Shown in pieces: positions 26,717-34,878 of a DNA stretch of 42,440 nucleotides. Each line of letters starts with the position of its first letter. Positions within the stretch are counted from its first letter, which is position 1. The DNA lies in assembly GCF_016863615.1 (NCBI RefSeq), contig NZ_BOPF01000060.1, positions 1 to 42,440 on the forward strand, written 5' to 3'. Below the pieces are notes generated by a model, which worked only from the letters and a program-made list of their open reading frames with translations, was not told where the DNA came from and ran no database searches. Source of the DNA: Virgisporangium aliadipatigenens. Its GTDB lineage: Bacteria > Actinomycetota > Actinomycetes > Mycobacteriales > Micromonosporaceae. Both the position numbers and the translations under genes were made by a program.

Positions 26717-27507
26717 GCGTTAGCTCCCGTGGTGGCGGCGACCTCCCGAGGGTGGGCGAGGTGCCGCAGTACGCCGCTGAAGAAGCCGAGCCCGTCGATG
26801 GACGGCCCGGTCAGGGCCTCGATCGCGTGCTCGGGGTGAGGCATGATGCCGACGACGTTGCCGGCCTCGTTGCGGATCGCCGCGATGTCGCGCTGCGAGC
26901 CGTTGGGGTTGTGGCCGTCGAGGTAGCCGGTGGGGCCGCTGACGTAGCGCGCCACGATCCGGCCCTCGGCCTCGAGCTCGTCGAGGGTGCGTTCGTCGGC
27001 GACGTAGCAGCCCTCGCCGTTCTTGACCGGGATGAGGATCTCCTGGCCGTCGGTGAAGCCGCCGGTCCACGCGGTCGTGGTCGACTCGACCCGCAGCCAC
27101 TGGTCGCGGTTGCGGAAGTGCAGGTGGCTGTTGCGGGCGAGGGCGCCGGGCAGCAGGTGGGCCTCGCACAGGATCTGGAACCCGTTGCAGATGCCGAGCA
27201 CCGGCAGACCCTCACCGGCGGCCTTGACGATCGACTCCATGACCGCGGAGAACCGGGCGATGGCGCCGGTGCGCAGGTAGTCGCCGTAGGAGAAGCCGCC
27301 GGGGAGCACAACCGCTTCGACGCCGTGCAGGTCGGCGTCGGCGTGCCAGAGGTTGACCGGCTCACCGCCGGCCAGGCGCACCGCGCGCAGGGCGTCCCGG
27401 TCGTCGAGCGACCCGGGAAATGTCACCACTCCGACCTTGCGGCGGCTGCCGTCCCCCTCGACGTCGGCCGACTCACTCGAATGCGAAGCATCGCGATGTG
27501 CGCTCAT
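26713..27507 (-). CDS. purQ: Phosphoribosylformylglycinamidine synthase glutaminase subunit
   Basis: A 264-residue class I glutamine amidotransferase. The nucleophile is C107 in GICNGFQIL; His and Glu of the triad lie in PHPEHA near the C-terminus. It releases ammonia for PurL. About 23 residues (Ser/Glu/Asp-rich) precede the usual start of the domain [16 protein letters not shown], a modest N-terminal extension. The ATG at 27507 overlaps the purS stop by 4 bases (ATGA), and the gene overlaps purL by 4 bases, so purS-purQ-purL are translationally coupled. The open frame above 27507 is a shadow of purS. Confidence 0.96.
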
Positions 27508-27746
27508 GAAGGATCTTCCACGCGGAGGGTGAAGGACTCGATGACGGGATTCGCGAGCAGCTTGTCGGCGATCTCGCGGGCGCGGTCGAGGTCGGGTTCG
27601 CCGTCGAACTCCAACTCGATGCGCTTGCCGATCCGGACCGAGCTCACCTCGGACACGCCCAGGCGGGGCAGCGCGTTCGCGACTGCCTGGCCCTGGGGAT
27701 CGAGGATCTCGGGCTTGAGCATGACGTCGACGACGACGCGGGCCAC
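27504..27746 (-). CDS. purS: Phosphoribosylformylglycinamidine synthase subunit PurS
   Basis: An 80-residue Pur[21 protein letters not shown] start, [20 protein letters not shown], ending [13 protein letters not shown]. It bridges PurL and PurQ in the FGAM synthase complex. GTG 27746 is chosen because AGGAG lies 6 bases upstream; the frame extends to 27767, but the extra residues are not part of the family. It is the first gene of purS-purQ-purL. Confidence 0.95.
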   Translation of the reverse strand: MARVVVDVMLKPEILDPQGQAVANALPRLGVSEVSSVRIGKRIELEFDGEPDLDRAREIADKLLANPVIESFTLRVEDPS

Positions 27747-27791
27747 TGTGCACTCCTGAGACATCAACTCAACACGAAAGGGGCGGCTCGA

Positions 27792-27797
27792 AGCCTA
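27792..27797 (-). promoter_or_regulatory. -10 candidate for the purSQL unit
   Basis: On the minus strand these bases read TAGGCT. Transcription would begin at about 27785, giving a leader of about 39 bases before the purS GTG. No -35 is convincing. No riboswitch-like structure fits in so short a leader. Confidence 0.35.
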
Positions 27798-27972
27798 CCT
27801 GTCGACTCATCGTGACCGATCACGACCTGCGTGTTCGCCACCGACCCCGGACGGGTGATCACAGCGGGTGCGCGTGAGGTCCCCGTGAGAACGCCGTCTC
27901 ACGTTTTCGTCGGGTCGGTTTCAGCGGCCTGTATCGGTATATGACTCAGTGACCAGTTCCCACACACTGGTG

Positions 27973-28006
27973 CGCGGCGCGGGTAAGCCTCACCACCCGC
28001 GCCGCG
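27973..28006 (-). terminator. GC-rich hairpin after purB
   Basis: CGCGGCGCGGGT (27973-27984) pairs perfectly with ACCCGCGCCGCG (27995-28006), a 12-bp stem with a 10-base loop. It begins 22 bases after the purB stop on the minus strand. There is no T tract. The rest of the 281-base gap 27747-28027 holds the purS promoter and nothing else I can recognise. Confidence 0.6.
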
Positions 28007-28027
28007 TTCATCCGCGAATGCCCGGTA

Positions 28028-29446
28028 TCAGAGGATCGGCGGCGGGGCATACCCCGCGGCGGCGGGATGCGCAGTGACGATCGTCTCGATCCGGCCCACC
28101 ACCGACGCCACCTGAGCGCCGGCCGCGCCGACGAACGCCGCCCGGTCGGCGACCAACCGGTCGATCTCGTCCCGACTCAGGGAGAGTCGTTCATCGGCGG
28201 CCAACCGGTCGAACAGCTCGTTGTCCGCGGCGGCCTTCTCGCGCATGGCCAGGGCGACGGCCACCGCGTGTTCCTTGATGACCTCGTGGGCGACCTCGCG
28301 GCCGACGCCCTTGCGCACGGCTCCCACCAGCAGCTTCGTCGTCGCGAGGAACGGCAGGTACCGGTCCAGCTCGCGCGCCACGACGGCCGGGTAAGCGCCG
28401 AACTCCGCAAGCACCGTCAGGAACGTCAGGTACAGCCCGTCGAGGGCGAAGAACGCGTCCGGCAGCGCCACCCGCCGCACGACCGAGCAGGAGACGTCCC
28501 CCTCGTTCCACTGGTCGCCGGCCAGTTCACCGACCATGGAGAGGTACCCGCGCACGATCACGGCGAGCCCGTTGATCCGTTCGCAGGAGCGGGTGTTCAT
28601 CTTGTGCGGCATGGCGGACGAGCCCACCTGCCCGGCCTTGAACCCCTCCGTGGCCAGTTCCTGACCGGCCATCAGCCGGATCGTGGTGGCCAGCGAGGAG
28701 GGCGCCGCGGCGGCCTGCGCCAGCGCCGAGAGCACGTCGAAGTCGAGCGAACGCGGGTAGACCTGGCCGACGCTGTCCAGCACCCGGGAGAAGCCCAGGT
28801 GGGCCGCCACCTTCGTCTCCAGGGCCGCGGCCTTCTCAAAGGAGCCGTCGAAGAGATCCAGCTGATCCGCCGCCGTCCCGACCGGGCCCTTGATGCCGCG
28901 CAGGGGATAGCGGCGGATCAGGTCGTCGAGGCGTTCGTAGGCGATGAGCAGTTCCTCGGCCGCCGAGGCGAACCGCTTGCCGAGCGTCGTCGCCTGCGCC
29001 GGAACGTTGTGCGAGCGGCCCACCATCACCAGGTCGGCGTGTGCGGTGGCGAGCCGGGCCAGGCGCGCCAGCGCCGCCACCACGCGGTCGCGGATCAGCA
29101 GGAGCGACGCGCGGATCTGCAGCTGTTCGACGTTCTCGGTGAGATCGCGCGAGGTCATGCCCTTGTGGATGTGCTCGTGGCCGGCGAGGGCGCTGAACTC
29201 CTCGATGCGGGCCTTCACGTCGTGCCGGGTGACCCGCTCCCGCTCCGCGATCGAGGAAAGATCCACATCGTCGACGACGGCCTCGTACGCCGCGATGACG
29301 CCGGACGGCACGGTGACGCCCAGCTCGCTCTGCGCCCGGAGGACGGCGATCCAGAGCCGGCGCTCCGCTTTCACCTTCTCCGCGGGGGACCAGATGGAGA
29401 CGAGGTCGGGCGAGGCATAACGAGCTGCGAGAACGTCAGGAATCAC
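28028..29446 (-). CDS. purB: Adenylosuccinate lyase
   Basis: A 472-residue fumarase/aspartase superfamily enzyme. The signature loop is GSSAMPHKMN; HKGMTSRDLTEN and GRSHNVPAQATTLGKR are the other conserved blocks. It splits SAICAR and adenylosuccinate in the purine pathway. Start GTG 29446. It follows the thiolase gene by 7 bases on the same strand, so expression with the thiolase is likely, an unusual partner for purB. It ends at a GC-rich hairpin. The length is normal. Confidence 0.95.
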   Translation of the reverse strand: MIPDVLAARYASPDLVSIWSPAEKVKAERRLWIAVLRAQSELGVTVPSGVIAAYEAVVDDVDLSSIAERERVTRHDVKARIEEFSALAGHEHIHKGMTSRDLTENVEQLQIRASLLLIRDRVVAALARLARLATAHADLVMVGRSHNVPAQATTLGKRFASAAEELLIAYERLDDLIRRYPLRGIKGPVGTAADQLDLFDGSFEKAAALETKVAAHLGFSRVLDSVGQVYPRSLDFDVLSALAQAAAAPSSLATTIRLMAGQELATEGFKAGQVGSSAMPHKMNTRSCERINGLAVIVRGYLSMVGELAGDQWNEGDVSCSVVRRVALPDAFFALDGLYLTFLTVLAEFGAYPAVVARELDRYLPFLATTKLLVGAVRKGVGREVAHEVIKEHAVAVALAMREKAAADNELFDRLAADERLSLSRDEIDRLVADRAAFVGAAGAQVASVVGRIETIVTAHPAAAGYAPPPIL

Positions 29447-29453
29447 GGGCCAA

Positions 29454-30674
29454 TTATGGGCGCTCCAGAATCGCCGTCACCGCCTGGCCACCCGCGGCGC
29501 AGATCGAGATGAGGCCCTTACCCGAACCGCGTTCGGCGAGCAGCTTGGCGAGCGTGGCGGTGATGCGCGCCCCGGTGGCCGCGAACGGGTGGCCGGTCGC
29601 CAGCGACGAGCCGACGACGTTGAGGCGTTCCCGGTCGAGGGGGCCGTGCGCCGGCTCCCATGCCTTGAGGGTGGCCAGCACCTGGGACGCGAACGCCTCG
29701 TGGATCTCGTAGTAGTCCAGTTCCCCCAAGGAAACGCCGGCCCGGGCGAGCAGCCGGGGGACCGTGGACACCGGGGCGGTCAGCAGGCCCTCTCCCCCGT
29801 GCACGAAGTCGACGGCTCCGGTCTCGGCGTCGCGCAGGTAGGCGAGCACGGGCAGGTGGCGCTCGGCGGCCCACTCCTCGCTGCCGAGCAGCACCAGGGC
29901 GGCGCCGTCGGTGAGCGGCGAGGAGTTGCCGGCGGTCATCGTGTCGCCGAAGACCGGCTTGAGCGCGGCGAGCTTCTCGATGCTCGTGTCGCGGAGGTTC
30001 TCGTCCCGGGTCAGGCCGAGGTACGGGGTGAGCAGGTCGTCGAAGAAGCCCTTCTCGAACGCCGCCGCGAGCCGCTGGTGCGAGGCGAGGGCCAGTTCGT
30101 CCTGCTCCTCGCGGGTGATGCCCCATTCGGCGGCGGTGCGGGCGGCGTGCTCCCCCATGGACAGGCCGGTGCGCGGCTCGGCGTTGCGCGGGACGTCGGG
30201 GCGCAGCTGGGTGGGGCGCAGCCGGCCGACGGTGCGCAGCTTGCGCCCCCAGGTGCGGGAGTAGCGGGCGTCGAGCAGCACGCGGCGCAGGTCGTCGTTG
30301 ACGGCGAGCGGCGCGTCGGAGGTGGTGTCGACGCCGCCGGCGATCCCCGACTCGATCTGCCCCACGGCGATCTTGTTGGCGACCGTGATGACCGCTTCGA
30401 GGCCGGTGCCGCACGCCTGTTGCAGGTCGAACGCGGGCGTCGACGGGTCCAGCCGGGAGCCGAGCACACACTCCCGGGTGAGGTTGAAGTCGCGGCTGTG
30501 CTTGAGGACGGCCCCGGCGACGACCTCGCCGATCCGTTCGCCCGCCAGAGCGAACCGGGCAAGAAGCCCGTCCAGCGCCGCCGTCAACATGTCCTGGTTG
30601 GACGCCTGGGCATACCGGCCGCCGGACCGGGCGAACGGAATCCGGTTGCCGCCGAGGATCGCAACTCGCCGCAT
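29454..30674 (-). CDS. fadA2: Acetyl-CoA C-acyltransferase (thiolase), FadA2-like
   Basis: A 406-residue thiolase. The nucleophilic Cys is C88 (QQACGTGLEAV), with active-site His in EIHEAFASQV and GHPFAATGAR, and the second Cys in ISICAAGGQA. It cleaves 3-oxoacyl-CoA with CoA, or acts in the reverse direction. The divergent pairing with a two-domain FabG and a MaoC dehydratase reproduces the mycobacterial fadA2-fabG4-htdX arrangement, on which the symbol is based. ATG at 30674 is 21 bases from the divergent fabG start and is probably leaderless. Confidence 0.9.
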   Translation of the reverse strand: MRRVAILGGNRIPFARSGGRYAQASNQDMLTAALDGLLARFALAGERIGEVVAGAVLKHSRDFNLTRECVLGSRLDPSTPAFDLQQACGTGLEAVITVANKIAVGQIESGIAGGVDTTSDAPLAVNDDLRRVLLDARYSRTWGRKLRTVGRLRPTQLRPDVPRNAEPRTGLSMGEHAARTAAEWGITREEQDELALASHQRLAAAFEKGFFDDLLTPYLGLTRDENLRDTSIEKLAALKPVFGDTMTAGNSSPLTDGAALVLLGSEEWAAERHLPVLAYLRDAETGAVDFVHGGEGLLTAPVSTVPRLLARAGVSLGELDYYEIHEAFASQVLATLKAWEPAHGPLDRERLNVVGSSLATGHPFAATGARITATLAKLLAERGSGKGLISICAAGGQAVTAILERP

Positions 30675-30695
30675 GGGCGATTACGTTACGGGGCG
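30675..30695. promoter_or_regulatory. 21-bp bidirectional promoter with overlapping -10 elements
   Basis: The only DNA between the divergent thiolase and FabG start codons reads GGGCGATTACGTTACGGGGCG. On the plus strand TACGTT (30682-30687) is a TANNNT -10 with start at about 30694, 2 bases from the FabG ATG at 30696. On the minus strand TAACGT (30688-30683) is a TANNNT -10 with start at about 30676, 2 bases from the thiolase ATG. Five of the six bases are shared, so the two promoters should exclude each other. The -35 regions would lie inside the opposite genes. Confidence 0.5.
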
Positions 30696-31988
30696 ATGGA
30701 CCGGTATTCGAGCTTCGCGAATTCACGGGCCGGGCGGCTGGTCGTCCGGGGCGTCGGCCTGCCCCGGCCTCCCGTGCTGCGCCGGTACACCCAGGGTGAG
30801 CCCGATCCGGAGGGGCCGTTCCTCATCGGCGGGTCGGGGCGGCTGGCGTTCCGGGTGATCCCGCTGCTGGCCGGCACGCAGAAGGAGGGCGAGCGGCCGC
30901 GTGCCGTCGTCTGCGACGCCACCGGGGTCACCGATCCGGCCGGGCTGGCGGCGGTGTACTCGTTCGTGCAGCCGGCGGTGCGGGATCTGCTGCCCAACGG
31001 GCGGGTGCTGGTGCTCGGCACGCCGCCGGCGCGCTGCGGTTCGCCCGCCGAGGCGGCCGCCCAGCAGGCCCTCGAGGGCTTCGTGCGGTCGGTGGGCAAG
31101 GAGATCGGGCGGCGCGGTGGCACGGCCAACCTGGCCTACGTCGCCCCGGGCGCGGAAAACGCGGCGGAGTCGACCGTCCGGTTCCTGTTGTCGACCCGCT
31201 CGGCGTTCGTCTCCGGTCAGGTCGTTGCGGTCGAACCGGCACCGGCGGAGCCGGCGCACGGGGGTCCGGTGGCGGTCGTGACCGGTGCGGCGCGCGGCAT
31301 CGGGTTGGCGATCGTCGGCGTGCTGGCCCGGGCCGGCGCACGGGTCGTCGCCGTCGACCTCCCGTCGGCCGGTGCCGAGCTGGCCGCCGTCGCCAACGAC
31401 GTGCGCGGGGCGTCGCTGCAGCTGGACCTGACCGCCGAACGCGCACCGCAGCGCCTCGTCCGCTACCTCACCGACCGGTACGGCCGGCTCGACGTTCTGG
31501 TGCACAACGCCGGCATCACCCGGGACCGCACGCTCGCGAAGATGAGTCCGCAGGAGTGGGACGCCGTCCTGCGGGTGAACCTCGCCGCGCCGGCCGCCGT
31601 CACGGAGGCGGTGCTGGCCGGGCCGCTGATGCCGGCGGGCGGGCGGATCGTCTGCGTCTCCTCCGTTTCGGGCATCGCCGGCAACCGCGGCCAGGCCAAC
31701 TACGCGGCGTCCAAGGCGGGGCTGATCGGCCTGGTCCGTTCGCTCGCGCCCACGCTGGCCAACCGCGGGGTGACGGCGAACGCGGTCGCGCCCGGGTTCA
31801 TCGAGACGGACATGACGGCCCGGATGCCGATGACGATCCGGGAGGCGGGGCGGCGGCTCAACAGCGTGACCCAGGGCGGCCGTCCGATCGACGTGGCGGA
31901 GACGGTGGGCTGGTTGGCGGAGCCGGGGTCGGGCGGGGTGACCGGCAACGTCGTGCGGGTCTGCGGCCAGAGCCTGTTGGGGGCGTGA
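30696..31988 (+). CDS. fabG4: High-molecular-weight 3-oxoacyl-(ACP/CoA) reductase, FabG4-like
   Basis: A 430-residue reductase with two domains. Residues 1-190 are a flavodoxin-like N-terminal domain without a cofactor motif. The catalytic SDR domain follows, with TGAARGIG for cofactor binding, LVHNAGITRD, S323 (CVSSVSG), Y336 and K340 (NYAASKAGL), and a C-terminal GNVVRVCGQSLLGA. This bipartite layout is that of mycobacterial FabG4 (about 450 residues), which reduces 3-oxoacyl-CoA with NADH. ATG at 30696 directly follows the promoter. It is one base from the MaoC gene, so they are co-transcribed. Confidence 0.9.
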   Translation: MDRYSSFANSRAGRLVVRGVGLPRPPVLRRYTQGEPDPEGPFLIGGSGRLAFRVIPLLAGTQKEGERPRAVVCDATGVTDPAGLAAVYSFVQPAVRDLLPNGRVLVLGTPPARCGSPAEAAAQQALEGFVRSVGKEIGRRGGTANLAYVAPGAENAAESTVRFLLSTRSAFVSGQVVAVEPAPAEPAHGGPVAVVTGAARGIGLAIVGVLARAGARVVAVDLPSAGAELAAVANDVRGASLQLDLTAERAPQRLVRYLTDRYGRLDVLVHNAGITRDRTLAKMSPQEWDAVLRVNLAAPAAVTEAVLAGPLMPAGGRIVCVSSVSGIAGNRGQANYAASKAGLIGLVRSLAPTLANRGVTANAVAPGFIETDMTARMPMTIREAGRRLNSVTQGGRPIDVAETVGWLAEPGSGGVTGNVVRVCGQSLLGA

Positions 31989-31989
31989 G

Positions 31990-32880
31990 ATGACCGAGGT
32001 GGAAGAGGCGGCGGTCGGCGATCTTCGCGCGATGCCCCGGCTCGGCCCGTTGTATCGCTCCGCCGCGTGGCAGACGGTGCGCCGGCCGTCCCGGAAGGAA
32101 GAGCTCGAGGATCGCGAGCTGGTGATCCGCGACGTTACCGTCGACCTCGACCACCTGGCCGCGTACAACCGGGTGTGCGGTTTCCGGCTCACCGACGCGC
32201 TGCCGGCGACGTATCCGCACGTGATGGCGTTCCCGTTGAGCCTGGCGCTGCTGGCGGAGCCGTCGTTCCCGCTGCCGCTGGCCGGGGTGGTGCACATCGC
32301 CAACCGGATCGAGGTGCTCGGGCCGGTGCGCGTGTCGGACACGTTCAGCCTGCGGGTGCGGGCCCAGCGGCTGCGCCCCCACGAACGCGGCCGCCAGGTC
32401 GACGTGGTCGCCGAGGCGTTCGCGGACGGGTCGTGCGTGTGGCGGGGGCGTTCGACGTATCTGCACAAGAACGGCCGCGGCAGCGGCGGCCCGCCGCCCG
32501 AGCGCGCGAAGCTCGCCGGTCAGGCCGTGTGGCGGGTGGATCCGGGTACGGCGCGGCGGTACCGCAACGCCTCCGGGGACCGCAATCCGATCCACACCTC
32601 GCGGGTGGCGGCGCGGCTGGCCGGGTTCCGGCGGCGGATCGCGCACGGCATGTGGACGAAGGCCCGCTGCCTGGCCGCGCTGGAGGGGCGCCTGCCCGGG
32701 ACGTTCACGGTCGACGTGCGCTTCCTGCGGCCGATCCCGCTGCCCGGTGCGGTCGCCTTCGCCGCCGAGCGGGCCGGCGAGGATTGGGACCTGGCCGTCT
32801 GGAACGCCACCGACAGCACCCCGCACCTGCGCGGCACCGTCACCGGCCCGGCGACCGAGTACGACATCGCGGCCGTCTAG
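31990..32880 (+). CDS. htdX: MaoC-like double hot-dog dehydratase (HtdX-like)
   Basis: A 296-residue protein with two hot-dog domains. The C-terminal half holds the hydratase motif DRNPIHTSRVAARLAGFRRR (Asp-x4-His) followed by IAHGMW. The N-terminal half (about residues 45-165) lacks the motif, as in HtdX/Rv0241c-type proteins. It would hydrate or dehydrate 3-hydroxyacyl-CoA/ACP next to the FabG4-like reductase and the thiolase, a three-enzyme chain-length or beta-oxidation set. It starts 1 base after fabG4. It converges with the FAD oxidase gene with 3 bases between stops. Confidence 0.87.
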   Translation: MTEVEEAAVGDLRAMPRLGPLYRSAAWQTVRRPSRKEELEDRELVIRDVTVDLDHLAAYNRVCGFRLTDALPATYPHVMAFPLSLALLAEPSFPLPLAGVVHIANRIEVLGPVRVSDTFSLRVRAQRLRPHERGRQVDVVAEAFADGSCVWRGRSTYLHKNGRGSGGPPPERAKLAGQAVWRVDPGTARRYRNASGDRNPIHTSRVAARLAGFRRRIAHGMWTKARCLAALEGRLPGTFTVDVRFLRPIPLPGAVAFAAERAGEDWDLAVWNATDSTPHLRGTVTGPATEYDIAAV

Positions 32881-32883
32881 GCC

Positions 32884-34170
32884 CTAGCTCGACTCCGCGT
32901 CGCTCAGGGGAAGCCGGCCTGGGGCCAGCCGGCCCGACGGGTCGTAGCGCTCCTTGAGCCGCGCCGCGTCGGCGATGCCCCGGTCGGTGGCCCGTGCCGC
33001 GGCGTGTACCAGGGGCGAGGCCCGCAGCACGGTGCACAGCCCGCCGCGCGCGAGCAGCGTGTGCCGGACGGTCTCCACGACCCCGACCACCCGCTCGTCC
33101 GCAAATCCCTCCGGCAGCGCCACCAGAACCACACCGGTCGCGGCGGAGCCACGCACCGCGGCGACCCCGCCGGTCACGTCCCGCAGCACCAGGTTGACCG
33201 CGCCGAGCGCACTGACCGGCACGTCCAGCCGCAGCAGGGTGTGCCCCGCCGGCACGCGGCCCCACCAGCCGGGCGGCTCCGCGCGGGCCTCGGCGTCGCC
33301 GCCGATCAGCGTGACGGCGGTGCGCGACAGCTGCAGCGCCGCGCGCGCGGTGCCCTCGATGCGCACGGCGACGGTGGCGGCCCGTCCGGGCTCGGTCGTG
33401 CGCTGCCTCGGCACCCGGGCGCTCACCGGGTCCAGCGGCGGCCAGTCGGCCTCGATCGCCGCGATCCCCAGCGGAATGGTGTCGAGCAGCGCCATCAGCT
33501 CGATCAGCTCGGCGGGGCTGCGCACCGACCGGAGCACGTAGCGCGCCTCCGGCGGCCGCGGCGCCAGCGCGAACGTCACCGCGGTCAGCACCCCGAGCGC
33601 GCCGAGGGAGCCGCACAGGTCGGCGGCGTCGTCCCCGACCAGCCGCTGCGGCGAACCGTCGACGGTCAGGTACTCCACGCCGCGCACGAGGGCCGGCAGC
33701 GGTCCGCCGCGCAGCCGGAGCGGTCCGGTGGCGCCGGTCGCGAGCACCCCGCCGGCGGTGGCCCCGTCGGCCAGGTACGGCGGGTCGAGGGTGAGCCGCT
33801 GGCCGGTGGCGGCGAGCCGGGCGGTCAGGTCGCGCAGCGGCGTGCCGGCGCCCACGGTCACCTCGAGCCCGCCCGGGTCGTGGGCGCGCACGCCGGCCAG
33901 CCGCCGCAGGTCCACGACGATGTCCACATCGGACGGTGGCGGCCCCCAGTCGAGCGTGGTGCCGGCCCCGCGCGGCAGGACGGTCCAGCCGTCCCGGTAG
34001 GCCAGCCGGAGCACCGCCGCGAGCTGCCCGGGGTCGGCCGGTGCCACGTGCGCGGCCGCCGCTGTGAGCCCGGGCGCGTCGGCCGGGAGCGCGGCGCGCA
34101 CGTGTGCCGGCCCGCACATGTCGACCAGGTCGGCGAGCAGTCCCACCCGTCCTCCTCGCCGTCGCATCAC
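32884..34170 (-). CDS. FAD-linked oxidase (PCMH/VAO type, GlcE-like)
   Basis: A 428-residue FAD-binding oxidoreductase. The PCMH FAD domain is residues 35-215 (WTVLPRGAGTTLDWG, LEVTVGAGTPLRDL, LADGATAGGVLATGATGP). The C-terminal end DAARLKERYDPSGRLAPGRL is typical of glycolate oxidase subunit GlcE and related proteins. The GlcD and GlcF partners are not in this window, so glycolate oxidation is not assured. GTG 34170 or ATG 34167 starts. It is divergent from the MerR gene. The codon use is very Arg/Ala/Gly-rich, as in the neighbours. Confidence 0.8.
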   Translation of the reverse strand: MMRRRGGRVGLLADLVDMCGPAHVRAALPADAPGLTAAAAHVAPADPGQLAAVLRLAYRDGWTVLPRGAGTTLDWGPPPSDVDIVVDLRRLAGVRAHDPGGLEVTVGAGTPLRDLTARLAATGQRLTLDPPYLADGATAGGVLATGATGPLRLRGGPLPALVRGVEYLTVDGSPQRLVGDDAADLCGSLGALGVLTAVTFALAPRPPEARYVLRSVRSPAELIELMALLDTIPLGIAAIEADWPPLDPVSARVPRQRTTEPGRAATVAVRIEGTARAALQLSRTAVTLIGGDAEARAEPPGWWGRVPAGHTLLRLDVPVSALGAVNLVLRDVTGGVAAVRGSAATGVVLVALPEGFADERVVGVVETVRHTLLARGGLCTVLRASPLVHAAARATDRGIADAARLKERYDPSGRLAPGRLPLSDAESS

Positions 34171-34220
34171 GCTCCCACTTCCCGGTCGTCATCGTACACA
34201 TGTTCGAACGCCTCGGAGCC

Positions 34221-34251
34221 TTGCTCCTGACCCGGCGTCAGGTCATAGCGT
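34221..34251 (+). promoter_or_regulatory. MerR-type promoter/operator, 19-bp spacer
   Basis: -35 TTGCTC at 34221-34226 and -10 TAGCGT at 34246-34251 are 19 bases apart, the over-long spacer characteristic of MerR-activated promoters. The inverted repeat CCTGAC-N5-GTCAGG (34226-34242) fills the spacer. Transcription would begin at about 34258-34259, exactly at the ATG, so the mRNA is leaderless and the gene is probably autoregulated. Confidence 0.7.
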
Positions 34252-34258
34252 CGTCCAC

Positions 34259-34867
34259 ATGACGACCTGGCGTATCGGCGAACTGGCGACGGCCACCGGC
34301 GTGACCGTTCGCACGCTGCACCACTACGACGGGCTGGGCCTGCTGAGCCCGTCGGAGCGCACCTCGGTCGGGCACCGCCGGTACACCGCCGCCGACGTCC
34401 GCCGGCTGCACCGGATCATCGCGCTGCGCGACTTCGGCCTCTCGCTGGCCGAGATCGCGCGGGTCCTCGACGGGCCCGACGCCGACCCGCGCGAACTGCT
34501 GCGCGCGCAGCTCGCCCGGGTCGAGGAGCGGCTGACCGCCGGCGAGCGGTTGCGCCGCACCCTGATCGACCTGATCGCTTCACTCGATCAGGTCTCACTT
34601 GATCGCGCGGTGGAGCCCGACGTCCATCACCTGATCGCACTCATCGAAGGGACCACCCGGATGAACCGCCCGCTCACCGAGGAAGAACTCGCCGAGATGA
34701 CCGAAACCCGACAAGCCCTCATGGCCACGCTGACACCGGAGCAGATCGCCGAGATGAACGAGACCCGCCGCAGGTGGCGGGAGAGCCTGACGGAGGAGGA
34801 GTTGACGGCGGCCCGCACGGCTCGCGCGGCGCTGCTCCCGCCGTCGTGGCAGCCCCGGGACGGGTAA
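34259..34867 (+). CDS. MerR-family regulator
   Basis: A 202-residue MerR protein. The winged helix-turn-helix is WRIGELATATGVTVRTLHHY followed by GLLSPSERTSVGHRRYT. A dimerisation coiled coil lies at about residues 75-115, and the C-terminal 80 residues are a Glu/Thr-rich helical effector part (LTEEELAEMTETRQALM; TLTPEQIAEMNETRRRW), suggestive of TipAS-like antibiotic sensing but too short to assign. There are no metal-binding cysteines. The oligopeptidase B gene starts 11 bases downstream and is the likely second target of the promoter. Start ATG 34259, leaderless. Confidence 0.87.
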   Translation: MTTWRIGELATATGVTVRTLHHYDGLGLLSPSERTSVGHRRYTAADVRRLHRIIALRDFGLSLAEIARVLDGPDADPRELLRAQLARVEERLTAGERLRRTLIDLIASLDQVSLDRAVEPDVHHLIALIEGTTRMNRPLTEEELAEMTETRQALMATLTPEQIAEMNETRRRWRESLTEEELTAARTARAALLPPSWQPRDG

Positions 34868-34878
34868 CGTTCTCGGCT

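Noticed and set aside
27508-27753. Longer purQ frame starting upstream of 27507
   Set aside because: The extra residues are an Arg/Pro-rich shadow of purS; the ATG at 27507 overlapping the purS stop fits the operon.
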